Source of the DNA: Planctomycetota bacterium
GTDB taxonomy: Bacteria; Planctomycetota; Phycisphaerae; UBA1845; UTPLA1
Reading direction: 5' to 3'
DNA: 64,000 bases
Assembly (NCBI GenBank): GCA_015654675.1
Contig: JAATGM010000019.1
Span: forward strand, 62,001 to 126,000
Shown: piece after piece, positions 46,013 to 55,702 of the stretch
Layout: each line of letters starts with the position of its first letter
Numbering within the stretch: the first letter of the stretch is position 1
Notes under the pieces: generated by a model
Database searches by the model: none
Told to the model about the DNA's origin: nothing
Seen by the model: only the letters and a program-made list of their open reading frames with translations
Translations under genes and position numbers: made by a program

Positions 46013-46732
46013 ATGACCGAGGGCTGGATCGTCGCGCTGTTGTTGAAGCTGCCGTACGTCGGCCTGTTCACGGTTCTGTTCGTCGCTGGACTGGGATTAC
46101 CTCTTCCAGAGGATATTCCGCTCTTGGCGGCCGGCTGGCTGGTTCACAAAGGACATGCCAATCTCTATGCGATGATCGCCGTCGGCCTGGTCGGCGTGCT
46201 GGTGGGCGATTTTCTGTTGTTCAGCATGGGGCGGCGGTACGGCATTCACATCACCGAACATCGCTTCATGAAGCGGGTCGCGAGCCCGGCGCTGCTTCAG
46301 CGAGCGGAAGGAATGTTCGCGAGCCACGGAGCAAAGATCATTTTCGTCGCGCGCTTCATGCCCGGGCTGCGCTCAGTCTTGTTTGTCACGGCCGGGATTT
46401 TTCGAGTTCGTCCGATCAAGTTTGTGCTCATCGATGGGTCGGCTGCAATCGCTTCAGTGCCGCTGCTGATCTGGCTGGGCGAACGATTTGGCGAGAAGAT
46501 CGAGTCTCTGGCCGGCAATGTTCGCAACGCGCAGTTCATCGCGGTCGGGTGTCTCGCGGGCGCGGTCGCGGCGTGGTGTGCCTGGGAATACTATCAGATT
46601 CGTCGCCGGAGGCGGCTGGCGGCAACGACGACCGGTGCGGTTGGGTCTGCCGGCGCTTTGAATGCTCGCGCGGATTTGAAGACCGGGCCGGACGGGCGGA
46701 TCGTCGCGGGGCGAAAAGAGCCCGCGGCTTGA
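46013..46732 (+). CDS. DedA-family membrane protein
   Basis: A 239-residue DedA/SNARE-associated family protein. Motifs: GLGLPLPEDIPLLAAGWLVHKG, GVLVGDFLLFSMGRRYG and FVARFMPGLRSVLFVTAG, the last containing the conserved Arg/Gly pair. About five to six membrane segments. Some family members flip undecaprenyl phosphate or phospholipids. A charged C-terminal tail (RRRRRLAATTTG) follows the last helix. It lies in the parB gene run. Confidence 0.88.
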   Translation: MTEGWIVALLLKLPYVGLFTVLFVAGLGLPLPEDIPLLAAGWLVHKGHANLYAMIAVGLVGVLVGDFLLFSMGRRYGIHITEHRFMKRVASPALLQRAEGMFASHGAKIIFVARFMPGLRSVLFVTAGIFRVRPIKFVLIDGSAAIASVPLLIWLGERFGEKIESLAGNVRNAQFIAVGCLAGAVAAWCAWEYYQIRRRRRLAATTTGAVGSAGALNARADLKTGPDGRIVAGRKEPAA

Positions 46733-46754
46733 TCGACAGGAAAGTTGGCGATCG

Positions 46755-47303
46755 ATGACGGACTTTGAGATTGGCCGAAGCGGCGGAAAGTGTCACGGAT
46801 GTCAGCAAGCGCTGCCGGAGGAATCGGACTTTCACAGCGCGATATTCGAGTCGGCGGCCGGCTTTGAACGGCGCGATTTCTGCGGCGCCTGCTGGCAGGG
46901 TCCGCCGGCCGACAGCTTCTGTCAGTTTCGTACGCGATTGCACACTCGACAGGCGCGCCAACGCGTGTTGGTGGACGACAATGTACTGCTCGATTTTTTC
47001 CAGCGACTTGGTGAACACGGCGACGATCCGGTTAAGCGCGATTTTCGATTTGTACTTTCGCTGATCCTGTTGCGAAAGCGGCTGCTCAAGTTCGACCGGA
47101 CCATTCGCGACTCGCGCGGCGACGCATGGCAGGTGCGATTGGTACGCGACGGTTCGCTTCACCAGGTGATCGATCCGCAATTAGACGAGGCGAGAATTCA
47201 GCTATTGTCGAGCGAACTGGGCGTCATTCTGGCGTCGCACGATTCGCCGCTCGACGCGACCGTTGCGGGTGATTCGAGTGCGACTGAGTCGGCGCATGCA
47301 TAA
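46755..47303 (+). CDS. Cys-motif protein of unknown function
   Basis: A 182-residue protein. KCHGCQQ...DFCGACW near the N-terminus forms a four-Cys probable zinc site. The middle is helical and charged (FRFVLSLILLRKRLLKFDRTIRD), and DAWQVRLVRDGSLHQVIDPQLDE follows. It has no signal or membrane segment. Its stop lies inside the start region of the next gene. Not recognised; probably a conserved planctomycete family. Confidence 0.75.
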   Translation: MTDFEIGRSGGKCHGCQQALPEESDFHSAIFESAAGFERRDFCGACWQGPPADSFCQFRTRLHTRQARQRVLVDDNVLLDFFQRLGEHGDDPVKRDFRFVLSLILLRKRLLKFDRTIRDSRGDAWQVRLVRDGSLHQVIDPQLDEARIQLLSSELGVILASHDSPLDATVAGDSSATESAHA

Positions 47304-48234
47304 GGCAATCACAATCATCGCCGCGTCGGGTTGTTTGCTTCTGTGCGGCTGTCCGCCGCAATCGCCGGACGTTCCGGTCCGCTCTGGCGAAGTGGAGCGC
47401 TCGCTGACCGCGATCGTCAGCACCATCAACGCCAACAACTCGCAAATTGATCGCCCGCTCTACGCTTCTGCCGTGCAGGTTTCGGCGCAGTTCGTTGATG
47501 ATCGCGGCAAGGCCCATTCGTACTCGCTCGAGGGCGGATTACTGGTTCGCTCACCGTCTGATTTTCGGCTCGACCTGCGGCATCCGCTGAGCGAACCAAT
47601 CATGCAGGTCGCCGCGAACTCCGACGAGTTCTGGTTGTGGATCCGGCCTGAGACATCGACCTATTGGTGGGGGCGATTTGCAAATGTCGGCAAACCGTGC
47701 ATGGATGCGATGCCGCTCCGCCCGGACGAATTGGCGGACGTGCTCGGGATGCGGCCTCTACCGAATGGCCGCGACGGCTCGATCGGGCCGGCGCGCATCT
47801 TTGGCGACAAGTACGATCGATTGATTTACCTCCGCCGTTCGAACGACGCGTTTTCCGTCGAGCGAGAATACTGGGTCGAGCGAACATCGCCGTTTCTCGT
47901 TCGCTTGATCTTGTTTCGCGACGCCATGGGACGGCGCAGCATGAATGCACTGCTGGACGATTATCGCGCCGCCTGGTCCGGCGGTCCGCTGGTGGCGCAC
48001 AAAATCAGCGTGTATTGGCCGCAGCATGACGGGCGCCCGGAGCAAGGCCGACTGCTGTTGACAATCGATCGCTGGACGGAGCCAGGCCGCATCTCGTCGC
48101 GCGCGTTCGTCCGTCCGGTGTCGGCGCCGGAAGGCATTTCGCGAACGGTTCAAGTTGATGCTGAATGCGGCGGACCCAGCACGCCGCCCGCGGCGCCGCG
48201 CGCAGCTACGCAACCCAGCGGCCACGATCAGTGA
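47296..48234 (+). CDS. Lipoprotein with LolA/DUF4292-like beta features
   Basis: A 312-residue protein from the ATG at 47296, which opens a lipoprotein signal (AITIIAASGCLLLCGC). The mature part has beta-strand-like texture, FRLDLRHPLSEPIMQVAANSDEFWLWIRPE, suggestive of the LolA/LolB-like or DUF4292 outer-membrane lipoprotein fold; this is a guess from texture. It overlaps the preceding gene by eight bases and the following by one, so is co-translated. Confidence 0.75.
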   Translation: MHKAITIIAASGCLLLCGCPPQSPDVPVRSGEVERSLTAIVSTINANNSQIDRPLYASAVQVSAQFVDDRGKAHSYSLEGGLLVRSPSDFRLDLRHPLSEPIMQVAANSDEFWLWIRPETSTYWWGRFANVGKPCMDAMPLRPDELADVLGMRPLPNGRDGSIGPARIFGDKYDRLIYLRRSNDAFSVEREYWVERTSPFLVRLILFRDAMGRRSMNALLDDYRAAWSGGPLVAHKISVYWPQHDGRPEQGRLLLTIDRWTEPGRISSRAFVRPVSAPEGISRTVQVDAECGGPSTPPAAPRAATQPSGHDQ

Positions 48235-49913
48235 TGACGGGGCGACTTCTAGTTTTTGTCGGCAGCATCGCGCTATTCGCAGGGCCGCTCCATGCGGCCG
48301 CGCGCGGCGGCGAACCGGCACGGCTCTGGCTTGCTGGAAACGATCAGACGGTGTGGATCGTTCAGCAGCGAATGGAGCATTCGCGAGCAACGATTCGACT
48401 CTACTACGGTGATCGCGACTCCCTCGGGGCTTTCACTTCGCCTACTCTTCCAGATCGGATCGGAGACGTCTCCGGCCTCGCCGTCGACGAGGCCGATGCG
48501 ACACTGCTCTATTCGGACGGAACTACAGAGTTGCTCACATTTCGCGGCTCGATCAGCGGCGCACGTTGGCCGAGCGACCAACCGCCGCTGGCGATGTGCG
48601 GCGATGCGACCCGGCCCGATGTCTACGCGATCGGGGAGGGCGCGAAGATTGTTCTTCCCGCGAGGCCGAAGTCCAAGGCCGAGCGCCGCGCTGCGCTTCG
48701 TAGCGGCGCAGCGAGCCAGCCAGCGGTGCGCCCCGACGCAGGGCCGACGCTGATGCGCCTCCATCATGATTCCTGGGAGATCGTCGGTCCGATTCCGCGA
48801 GCGGCGCAGAATGCGAATCGGTATTGGATCTCGGCCCGCGATGAACGAGCCCATCTGTTCTGGAGAACATCACCCGGAAAGCCGATCGAGTGCGCGAGCT
48901 ATGCCGACGGCGGTTGGGGAGATTCGTCGTCGATTTCGGGGACTGATCATACAGTTGAGGGCTGGGCGTCGGCTGACGCATCCGGGCCGATTCTCACGAT
49001 CGCGGAGGCGGACGAGTCCAGTGCCGCACAGTCGGCGTTGCGAGTCGCGTGGCGCGTCAAAGACGCCTGGCACATGAGCGGACCGCTCTCAGACAATGAT
49101 GGGATCGTCAAGATTGATCCCGCGCGCATGACTGTCGGCGTCGCGCGCGGAAAGCTCGCCATCGCCCGGCTGACCTCGACGAATGGCGTGGAGCTCGGTC
49201 AGTCGTCACTTGATGGCGATCGTAAAGTTTCGTGGACGCCGACCGCGCTGCTCGGGGACGGCCCCGCATTGACGTCACCATCTGCGAATTGGGGTTGGAT
49301 CGAGACGCTCACGCTGATGGTGGTGATGACGGCAATCGTCTGGACACGGCAGGAGACCCTGACTCAGCCCGTAGCGTTGCCGCAAACGCTCATGATTTCG
49401 CCGCCGATTCGACGGGTGGCGGCACTGCTGATTGATCTGTTGCCGGTCGTGCTGCTGAGCGGCTGGCTCTGGGTTGGACCGATCAAAGAGGCGTTGCTGC
49501 TGTGGCCGCGTCTAGTAGACGATCCGCGGCTGTCTCAAAGTTTGTGGGCCACTCGCGTGCTGCCCGCGTGGTATTTCGTCGCAGTTGTCTATGCGGCCTA
49601 TTGCGGCCTCTGGGAATGGTTTTCGGGCACGACGCCAGGCAAGCATTTTCTGGGGTGCCGGGTCGTCTCCGCGGGCGGAGAACGGCCTGATCGAGCGCAG
49701 ATCGTTGCACGGAATTGCCTTCGCATTCCCGAATTGGGGCTTCCGCTGGCCGGAATGTTTTCCGTCTTTCTCATGGCAGTGATATCGCGCAACCACCAAC
49801 GAATCGGCGACGCGGTGGCCGGAACGTATGTTGTCTCGCCCGCACCACCCATGGCTCGGCCGATCGGGGCTGGAATTACGGCTCGTCGCGGCACGGCTGC
49901 GAACGATTCTTAA
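48234..49913 (+). CDS. Exported-domain plus RDD-family membrane protein
   Basis: A 559-residue protein. A signal/anchor (LLVFVGSIALFAGPLHA) leads into an approximately 340-residue region that looks beta-rich and could be a propeller. A membrane part follows: one helix near WIETLTLMVVMTAIVW, then an RDD domain from about residue 385 (RRVAALLIDLLPVVLLSGWLW, FSGTTPGKHFLGCRVV, HQRIGDAVAGTYVV). RDD proteins include Na+/H+ antiport-like and other transport functions, but none is proven here. The ATG overlaps the previous stop (TGATG). It is the last gene of the parB run. Confidence 0.8.
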   Translation: MTGRLLVFVGSIALFAGPLHAAARGGEPARLWLAGNDQTVWIVQQRMEHSRATIRLYYGDRDSLGAFTSPTLPDRIGDVSGLAVDEADATLLYSDGTTELLTFRGSISGARWPSDQPPLAMCGDATRPDVYAIGEGAKIVLPARPKSKAERRAALRSGAASQPAVRPDAGPTLMRLHHDSWEIVGPIPRAAQNANRYWISARDERAHLFWRTSPGKPIECASYADGGWGDSSSISGTDHTVEGWASADASGPILTIAEADESSAAQSALRVAWRVKDAWHMSGPLSDNDGIVKIDPARMTVGVARGKLAIARLTSTNGVELGQSSLDGDRKVSWTPTALLGDGPALTSPSANWGWIETLTLMVVMTAIVWTRQETLTQPVALPQTLMISPPIRRVAALLIDLLPVVLLSGWLWVGPIKEALLLWPRLVDDPRLSQSLWATRVLPAWYFVAVVYAAYCGLWEWFSGTTPGKHFLGCRVVSAGGERPDRAQIVARNCLRIPELGLPLAGMFSVFLMAVISRNHQRIGDAVAGTYVVSPAPPMARPIGAGITARRGTAANDS

Positions 49914-49929
49914 GACTGTTGCAATCAAA

Positions 49930-50748
49930 TCAGATCGGATTGACTGAGCGCCATGCCTGCACGCGTAGAAGATGTCGCGTTTCAAACCATTGTGCGACAA
50001 CGTGCATGAGTCGATGCCGCTTTGAGTCGTATCGAATCGTGCGCGGTGTCAGACCGGCTGCGCGAAGCACGCGCTCGATCGCGACCGGATCGAGGCCGCG
50101 GTTCATCGCCCAGTAGTCGGCGAGGGATTCACAGTCGTAGTACGGGTCTTCGGCAGCGGCGCGGCCTCCGATACCAGTTCGCGCCTCAAGTCTTTGCCAG
50201 CGGAAATCGAGCCACTCGATAAATCTGCCGAGTGCGTCGGCCTCGCCGACCGCCAACGGTTCGTGGACGAAATAAAGGCAGCCACCCGGCCGGACTAACC
50301 GGGCCGCCGCTCGCGTTGTGGCCAAATAGTCCGGGACGTGGTGCAGGAAGCTGCAGGCGCACACCAGGTCAAACGTTTCGGCGGATTGAGCCAGAAACCG
50401 ATCAACGTCTTCTACGATCAGTGTCGGCTGCGCGGGGGACGAAGGGATTTTGCGCCGCAGCCGCTCGACCATTCCGCTGGAGAGATCGACGCCCGTTACG
50501 CGTGCGTCGAGCGCGATCAGTTTGAGCGTGAGGTTTCCCGTGCCGCACCCCAGATCGAGGGCGCGAAACCCGAGCGGGAGTCGCCGGGCGATTTCTGCAA
50601 GATCGTCGCGAAACCGGCGTTGTTCCCACGGGTTTCGAATCAGCGAGAGTTGCTGGTCGTAAAAATCCGCGTAGCCGGCGGCGTCGTGCATCCGGCGGTT
50701 GTCGTTTCGAATGCGTTCGGCGAGCGACTGATCCATACGCAATGTCAT
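49930..50748 (-). CDS. Class I SAM-dependent methyltransferase
   Basis: A 272-residue methyltransferase. Motif I is ALDLGCGTGNLTLKL; GVDLSSGMVERLRR, FDLVCACSFLHHVPD and RLVRPGGCLYFVHEP complete the fold. Substrate unknown. ATG 50748 is chosen; a TTG start further up would extend into a non-conserved segment. It is convergent to the RDD gene and divergent from the matrixin. Confidence 0.88.
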   Translation of the reverse strand: MTLRMDQSLAERIRNDNRRMHDAAGYADFYDQQLSLIRNPWEQRRFRDDLAEIARRLPLGFRALDLGCGTGNLTLKLIALDARVTGVDLSSGMVERLRRKIPSSPAQPTLIVEDVDRFLAQSAETFDLVCACSFLHHVPDYLATTRAAARLVRPGGCLYFVHEPLAVGEADALGRFIEWLDFRWQRLEARTGIGGRAAAEDPYYDCESLADYWAMNRGLDPVAIERVLRAAGLTPRTIRYDSKRHRLMHVVAQWFETRHLLRVQAWRSVNPI

Positions 50749-51111
50749 CGGCGACTCAACTTCGGTGTGTGCGTTCTTGCACAAGCATTTGTGGTCACCC
50801 GTCCGAGAACGCGGAGCACGGCGTTTTTTCAGGAATTCGGCGGCAAGTACTTTCGATTCGACCTAAACAAAGCCCAGCGCACGAGTTCCCGATTGATTTT
50901 GGCGGAAAATAAGGGTAGAGTTATTGGAAATATGGTTCGCAAGTTCGCGTCGCTGGAAGCTGGGGGGCAGTTCAGCAATTTCGCAAAGGTGCGGTAGATC
51001 CGCAAGCGTCAGTGCCCAGGGTCGACGGTTTTGTTTCTGTCGAGTCTTGAGGCGCCGGCGCATCGTTGCACATAGGTTTAGGTAACTTTGGGTGGCAGGA
51101 GCCTCGTGACC
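50749..51111. other. Divergent intergenic region before the matrixin gene
   Basis: About 360 bases. A weak plus-strand pair TTGATT (50893) and TAGAGT (50916) with a 17-base spacer is the best promoter candidate. No structured RNA recognised. Confidence 0.35.
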
Positions 51112-53214
51112 ATGCGCAGTCTTTTTGGCAGTCTTCTCTTAACTGGAGTCATAATTACAGCGGCCGCAATGATGATGCCGCATCACCAGACGACCCCTCC
51201 GTCGACCACACCTGTTGCGGCGGTCGATACGATTTCTGATGACGATATGCCGATGGGGCCGGGCGCGCCGCTTGAGTGGTACAAGAAGAATTGGAGCAAA
51301 CCGGCCGGCAATCTGGGGCCCGCGGCTGTCTGTTTTGCCAAGGGGACCGATCCGGAAGTCATGTCGTTCATTAACGAAATGATGCAGTCGGATCCTATGC
51401 AACGATATCAGACAACCAATCGCTGGTCGGGATCGCAGGGCACGCCGCGAGCGCTGACCTGGAGTTTTGCGCCGGATGGAGTCTCAATCCCGGGAGGCGG
51501 CGGCGAACCCACGGCGCCAAACGATTTGTTCGCCACGCTTGATTCGAAGTTTGCGGCGCTTGGCGGCCGGGCTTACTGGGTCAATCGATTTCAGCAGTGC
51601 TTCGATCGATGGCAGCAGCTGACTGGGATTACGTACACGCGGATCACTTTCGGCGGAAATGACTGGGATGACGGCGCTGTATGGGGCTCGTCCGGGGCCG
51701 CCGGGCTCCGAGGCGACATTCGGATTTCGATGCACTTCATCGACGGAGTCAACGGGATCCTCGCGTATAACCAGTTTCCTTCCAATGGCGATATGGTCAT
51801 GGACGATGGCGAAAACTGGCAACAGGGTAGTTCCGCTACCAATCAACATCGTTTCCTGCGAAACACCGTCATGCACGAGCACGGGCACGGTATTGGATTG
51901 CTGCACTGCTGTCCGGTGAACGGCACGAAGCTCATGGAACCGTTCCTGGCCACCGGCTTTGACGGCCCTCGGCATGACGACATTCGAGCCGCGCAGCGAC
52001 ACTATGGTGATCCTAATGGATTGAACACATCGTCGGCTGCGGCCGCCAACCTCGGCTCGCCCACGGATGACACGGTGGTGACCTACGGCACGGTGCCGTT
52101 GCCGGTCACTAATTCGCCCGTTGGCAATGGCGGGCTTTACAGTATCGATGGAAATGGTGAAGTCGATTATTACAAATTCAATGTCGCCGGTCCGCGAGTG
52201 TTCACAGTGACAGTCAGGCCGCAGGGATTTTCGTATGACAGCAGCCCGCAATCGTGTGGTGGGAGCGATGGATGCTGCAGCGGCAACATCGTCAACAGTC
52301 TTGCTCAGGCAAACCTAAACATCGATGTATTATCCACCGATGGCACGACGGTCCTTGGTTCGGCGGCGTCGCAGCCGGCCGGCAGTGCCGAGACGGTCGG
52401 CGGAGTGACGTTGCCTGCCTCGGGAACCTATTTCATTCGCGTTCTAGAAGGTGACAATCCGACTCAATCGCAGCTTTACACCCTGGAGGTCCTTGCCCAG
52501 AACACGGTTCCATGTGTGGGGCCGACCGTGAGCGGGCTCAGTAACTCCAATGTTGCCTGCGGCGTCGCCTACATTTCGCCAACCCCATCGGCCGGCGCCG
52601 GTACGCCGCCAATCGCATGGTCGCTCTCCGGCAGCCCGCCGGCCGGGATGAGCATCGACGCCGGAACGGGCGTCGTGTCGTGGCCGACTCCGCTGACGAC
52701 CGGTTCGCCCTACACCGTAACCGTCGTTGCAACGAATTCCTGCGGATCGGACTCCGAGTCATATCAGTTGACGGTTGATCCGAATCCGCCCACGGTGACG
52801 CCGATTCCTGACACTGCCACGGTCTGCGGTTCGTTGTGGACGTCAGCCACGCCCTCGGCTTCCGGTGGCGTCCCGCCGTACACCTGGTCTCTGGTTGGTC
52901 TACCTCCGGTCGGAATGACGATCAATCCCGTCAACGGAGTCGTCTCGTGGCCCAGTCCGCTCGCCTCGGGCAGCGCGTATGCGGTCATGGTGCAGGCGAG
53001 CAGCGCCAGTGGCTGCGGTGGCGGCACGGCGTTCTACAACCTCACGGTGCGAGTCGGCGATTTCAATGGCGATGGACTCGTGAACGCGTCCGACGTGCCG
53101 GCATTTATCGACCACTTGTTGGGCCTCTCGGCATCTGCGAATTGCGCCGCCGACATGAATGGCGACGGGCTCATCAACGGCGACGACGCACAGCTTTTCG
53201 TCGCTGCAATGTAG
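51112..53214 (+). CDS. Secreted matrixin-type metalloprotease with Ig-like and dockerin domains
   Basis: A 700-residue protein. A signal peptide (SLFGSLLLTGVIITAAAMMM) precedes an M10/matrixin-like catalytic domain with HEHGHGIGLLH (residues 255-265) and GTKLMEP as probable Met-turn. A PPC-like segment follows (VDYYKFNVAGPRVFTVTV), then two putative Ig repeats (PPIAWSLSGSPPAGMSIDAGTGVVSW and PPYTWSLVGLPPVGMTINPVNGVVSW). It ends with a dockerin-like pair of calcium loops (GDFNGDGLVNASDV and DMNGDGLINGDDA). AGGAG precedes the ATG. The dockerin here is probably a surface or self-assembly module, since no cohesin is seen nearby. Confidence 0.9.
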   Translation: MRSLFGSLLLTGVIITAAAMMMPHHQTTPPSTTPVAAVDTISDDDMPMGPGAPLEWYKKNWSKPAGNLGPAAVCFAKGTDPEVMSFINEMMQSDPMQRYQTTNRWSGSQGTPRALTWSFAPDGVSIPGGGGEPTAPNDLFATLDSKFAALGGRAYWVNRFQQCFDRWQQLTGITYTRITFGGNDWDDGAVWGSSGAAGLRGDIRISMHFIDGVNGILAYNQFPSNGDMVMDDGENWQQGSSATNQHRFLRNTVMHEHGHGIGLLHCCPVNGTKLMEPFLATGFDGPRHDDIRAAQRHYGDPNGLNTSSAAAANLGSPTDDTVVTYGTVPLPVTNSPVGNGGLYSIDGNGEVDYYKFNVAGPRVFTVTVRPQGFSYDSSPQSCGGSDGCCSGNIVNSLAQANLNIDVLSTDGTTVLGSAASQPAGSAETVGGVTLPASGTYFIRVLEGDNPTQSQLYTLEVLAQNTVPCVGPTVSGLSNSNVACGVAYISPTPSAGAGTPPIAWSLSGSPPAGMSIDAGTGVVSWPTPLTTGSPYTVTVVATNSCGSDSESYQLTVDPNPPTVTPIPDTATVCGSLWTSATPSASGGVPPYTWSLVGLPPVGMTINPVNGVVSWPSPLASGSAYAVMVQASSASGCGGGTAFYNLTVRVGDFNGDGLVNASDVPAFIDHLLGLSASANCAADMNGDGLINGDDAQLFVAAM

Positions 53215-53269
53215 TTGCTGCCGGCGGCCGACAGCCGCACCGTTACGGCAGTTCGGTCAGATTACTACG

Positions 53270-53300
53270 GGCCCGTCCGATCCATACGATCGGATGGGCC
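53270..53300 (+). terminator. Hairpin terminator after the matrixin gene
   Basis: A 13-bp stem with one G-U pair (53270-53282 with 53288-53300) and a CATAC loop, followed by TGTTCATTT, 55 bases after the stop. Confidence 0.7.
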
Positions 53301-53380
53301 TGTTCATTTCATATTCGGGGGCAATTCCTGCAGGCGCGCGGCAAGCGACCTCAATCGCCCTTGGCGTCGATATACATCTT

Positions 53381-55114
53381 ATGGAAGTCGAATTGCGCGG
53401 CGCCCCGTCGGCGCCGCCCATCCAATCACAGATCGCCAAGCTCGCCCGAGTTCAAAGGCCGACAGTTTCTCGTTGGCTGGCGCCCGCGTGCGTTGCTTCG
53501 GCGGCCATCGGCTTCGCCCTTAAGAACGGCATGCAGTACGGGCGTAGTAACCACTGGCAGTATTTGCTACACGGGTTGCATGCAGCCGATTCGACTTTTC
53601 TCAGCTCCGACTGGTTCACCACCCGGACAGAGGCACATCATCAAGTCTTCAACGGCTTAGTCCGGCTGGCAGCCTCGAGCGGGAAGCCGGAGGTCATGCT
53701 TGGGTTGCTCAATGGCGCCTGTTCGCTGATCTTCGTCTGCACACTCTTTTTTATCATCGCTCGGTTCGTGACGAGGCCCTTGCTCCCATTCTCGCTCGTT
53801 GTGTTGTTGGCATCGGGTATCCCGATAGACGGTCTCGGTGACAGCAACATTCTGCTTCCCTATTTTGTGCCATCCGTGTTTGCAGGAGTTGTATTGCTCG
53901 CGTCATTCGCATGCCTGCTCTACTCCCGCTACTCGGCGGCTGGGCTCCTTGCAGGCGCGGGATGCGCGATGCACGGAAATTTTCTGCTGCTGATCGGACC
54001 GCTCTGGGGCCTGCTGCTGATATTCGATGGATCGAGCCGAACCAAATCGCGTGTGGCGTGGCTTCTGATTCCCTGGGTCGCCGCGTGGTTCGCACATCTC
54101 GGTTATTTCCTGGCGATAATTCGCGATCCGGCACCCAGCGCAGAAGCACGGCGGATTTTCTGGGATATCTATGCGCCGTTTCACTATCGCCCGCTCACCT
54201 GGAGCTGGCGCGAATATGTCGAGTTTGCGGCGGTCACACTTGGAGGCCTCATCGCCGCGATTCAAAGTCGAATCGTCTTCGGTCGGACGGCTGTTGCCAT
54301 TATCGCGGCGGTAGCGTCGATTTTCGCAATTGGCGCCATCGGGACCATCGGGTGGTCAGTAGATTTCATCACCGCGCTTTATACGTGGCGTCTGGCCCCG
54401 TTCCTTGTCGTCGCCGCCCTGGTCGCGATTGCCCTGGCGGTCACGGAGAGCGGCGCGTCGCCGATTCGGCGCATGGGCCTGGCGATTGCGTTTGCCTTGC
54501 TTCTCAGACTGGCGAGAATGCCGGCAGTTCCCTGTGGTTGCATTGTTCTCGCCGGCGTGCTTTCGATACTGTGCGATCGAGTTGGGCGCGTTCCGGGGTG
54601 GGGGCGCACAGCTTTCCAAGTCGGAATTGGCGTCGCCGCTTCATTGCTGGTCGGCGCGACGCTCGCTCGGCAGGGCCTTTGGCGGCGCGATATGTTTCGG
54701 CGGGCCTATCGTCCGGCTGAAGAGTCGCTTTACACGTGGTGCCGGGAGAACACTGATCCGGGCGCTGTCTTTATCATTCCGCCGAATCTCGCTCCCTTCC
54801 GGCTGGAGGCCCGGCGGGCGGTGTTGATCGACTGGAAATGCATGCCTCTGCTGCCACACGACCAACTTGAATGGCGTCGCCGGCAGGAACGATTGGCGGG
54901 ACGACCCATCAGCTGCGAGGCCGACGCACTGGCCGGTTATTCCGAACTGGATCCGGCGCGGGCAGAGTTGCTCGCGCAGGATTTTGGCTGCAAGTACGTC
55001 GTCGTCGATCGGCTGACAAATGTTCGGAGGCTCGATCCGTTGCGGCACGCGTATTCAAACGATCGATTCGACGTGTTTGAAATTAGTGCCAGCCGGGTTG
55101 CGCTTCGGCGATAG
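53381..55114 (+). CDS. Polytopic membrane protein, glycosyltransferase-like or DUF6798-like
   Basis: A 577-residue protein with about ten hydrophobic helices. The ATG at 53381 is taken because an earlier start would run through the terminator hairpin. Features include NHWQYLLHGLHAADSTFLSSDWF near the N-terminus and a soluble C-terminal part with ENTDPGAVFIIPPNLAPFRLEARRAVLIDWK. From memory this pattern resembles the DUF6798 membrane family; I could not check it. No enzymatic motif is clear. A substrate-modifying or envelope role is possible. Confidence 0.72.
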   Translation: MEVELRGAPSAPPIQSQIAKLARVQRPTVSRWLAPACVASAAIGFALKNGMQYGRSNHWQYLLHGLHAADSTFLSSDWFTTRTEAHHQVFNGLVRLAASSGKPEVMLGLLNGACSLIFVCTLFFIIARFVTRPLLPFSLVVLLASGIPIDGLGDSNILLPYFVPSVFAGVVLLASFACLLYSRYSAAGLLAGAGCAMHGNFLLLIGPLWGLLLIFDGSSRTKSRVAWLLIPWVAAWFAHLGYFLAIIRDPAPSAEARRIFWDIYAPFHYRPLTWSWREYVEFAAVTLGGLIAAIQSRIVFGRTAVAIIAAVASIFAIGAIGTIGWSVDFITALYTWRLAPFLVVAALVAIALAVTESGASPIRRMGLAIAFALLLRLARMPAVPCGCIVLAGVLSILCDRVGRVPGWGRTAFQVGIGVAASLLVGATLARQGLWRRDMFRRAYRPAEESLYTWCRENTDPGAVFIIPPNLAPFRLEARRAVLIDWKCMPLLPHDQLEWRRRQERLAGRPISCEADALAGYSELDPARAELLAQDFGCKYVVVDRLTNVRRLDPLRHAYSNDRFDVFEISASRVALRR

Positions 55115-55206
55115 TCAGCGTTGCGACCCGCGTCGCTTCTCGTTCAAATACACACTTCGGAAGGATCGTCTAATCGCGCCGCCAGTGCGGAAGGGAACGG
55201 AAGCCC

Positions 55207-55689
55207 ATGTCCAAACACGTTGCCTACATCGCACTTGGCGCCAATCTCGGCCAGCGGGAGAAAAACATCGCCGCGGCGCTCAATGCCCTTCAGCACACGA
55301 AGGGCGTCTCGGTTGACACGGTCTCCAGTCTGTTCGAGACGGACCCCGTGGGTGGCCCGCCCGATCAACCTGCATTTATCAATGCCGCCGCAAAGCTCAC
55401 AACCGAACTTGCGCCGCATCGCCTCCTTGCCGTGCTTCTACAAATTGAGCAATCCCTCGGGCGACGCCGCGGAGAGCGCTGGGGACCGCGCGAGATCGAT
55501 CTCGACATCCTGCTCTACGACGACCTGGTCATCAGCGAGGACGGGCTGAGCATTCCCCATCCGCTCATGCACGAACGCCGATTCGTGATGGAACCGCTTG
55601 CCGAAATCGCACCGGCCGCGATGCACCCCACTCTGGCTCTCAGCGCCAAGGAAATTCTCGATTCGATCGGCAGTCTCTCACTCGACTAG
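55207..55689 (+). CDS. folK: 2-amino-4-hydroxy-6-hydroxymethyldihydropteridine pyrophosphokinase
   Basis: A 160-residue HPPK of folate synthesis, transferring pyrophosphate from ATP to the pterin. Family motifs: YIALGANLGQREKNI, SSLFETDPVGGPPDQPAFINAAAKL, RRRGERWGPREIDLDILLYDDLV and PHPLMHERRFVMEPLAEIAP. No folB or folP is adjacent. The stop lies 13 bases from the convergent lipocalin stop. Confidence 0.94.
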   Translation: MSKHVAYIALGANLGQREKNIAAALNALQHTKGVSVDTVSSLFETDPVGGPPDQPAFINAAAKLTTELAPHRLLAVLLQIEQSLGRRRGERWGPREIDLDILLYDDLVISEDGLSIPHPLMHERRFVMEPLAEIAPAAMHPTLALSAKEILDSIGSLSLD

Positions 55690-55702
55690 ACGACCTACGC
55701 CT

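Noticed and set aside
53101-53214. Cellulosome component suggested by the dockerin motif
   Set aside because: No cohesin, scaffoldin or glycoside hydrolase is present; calcium-loop tails of this kind are widespread on planctomycete surface proteins.
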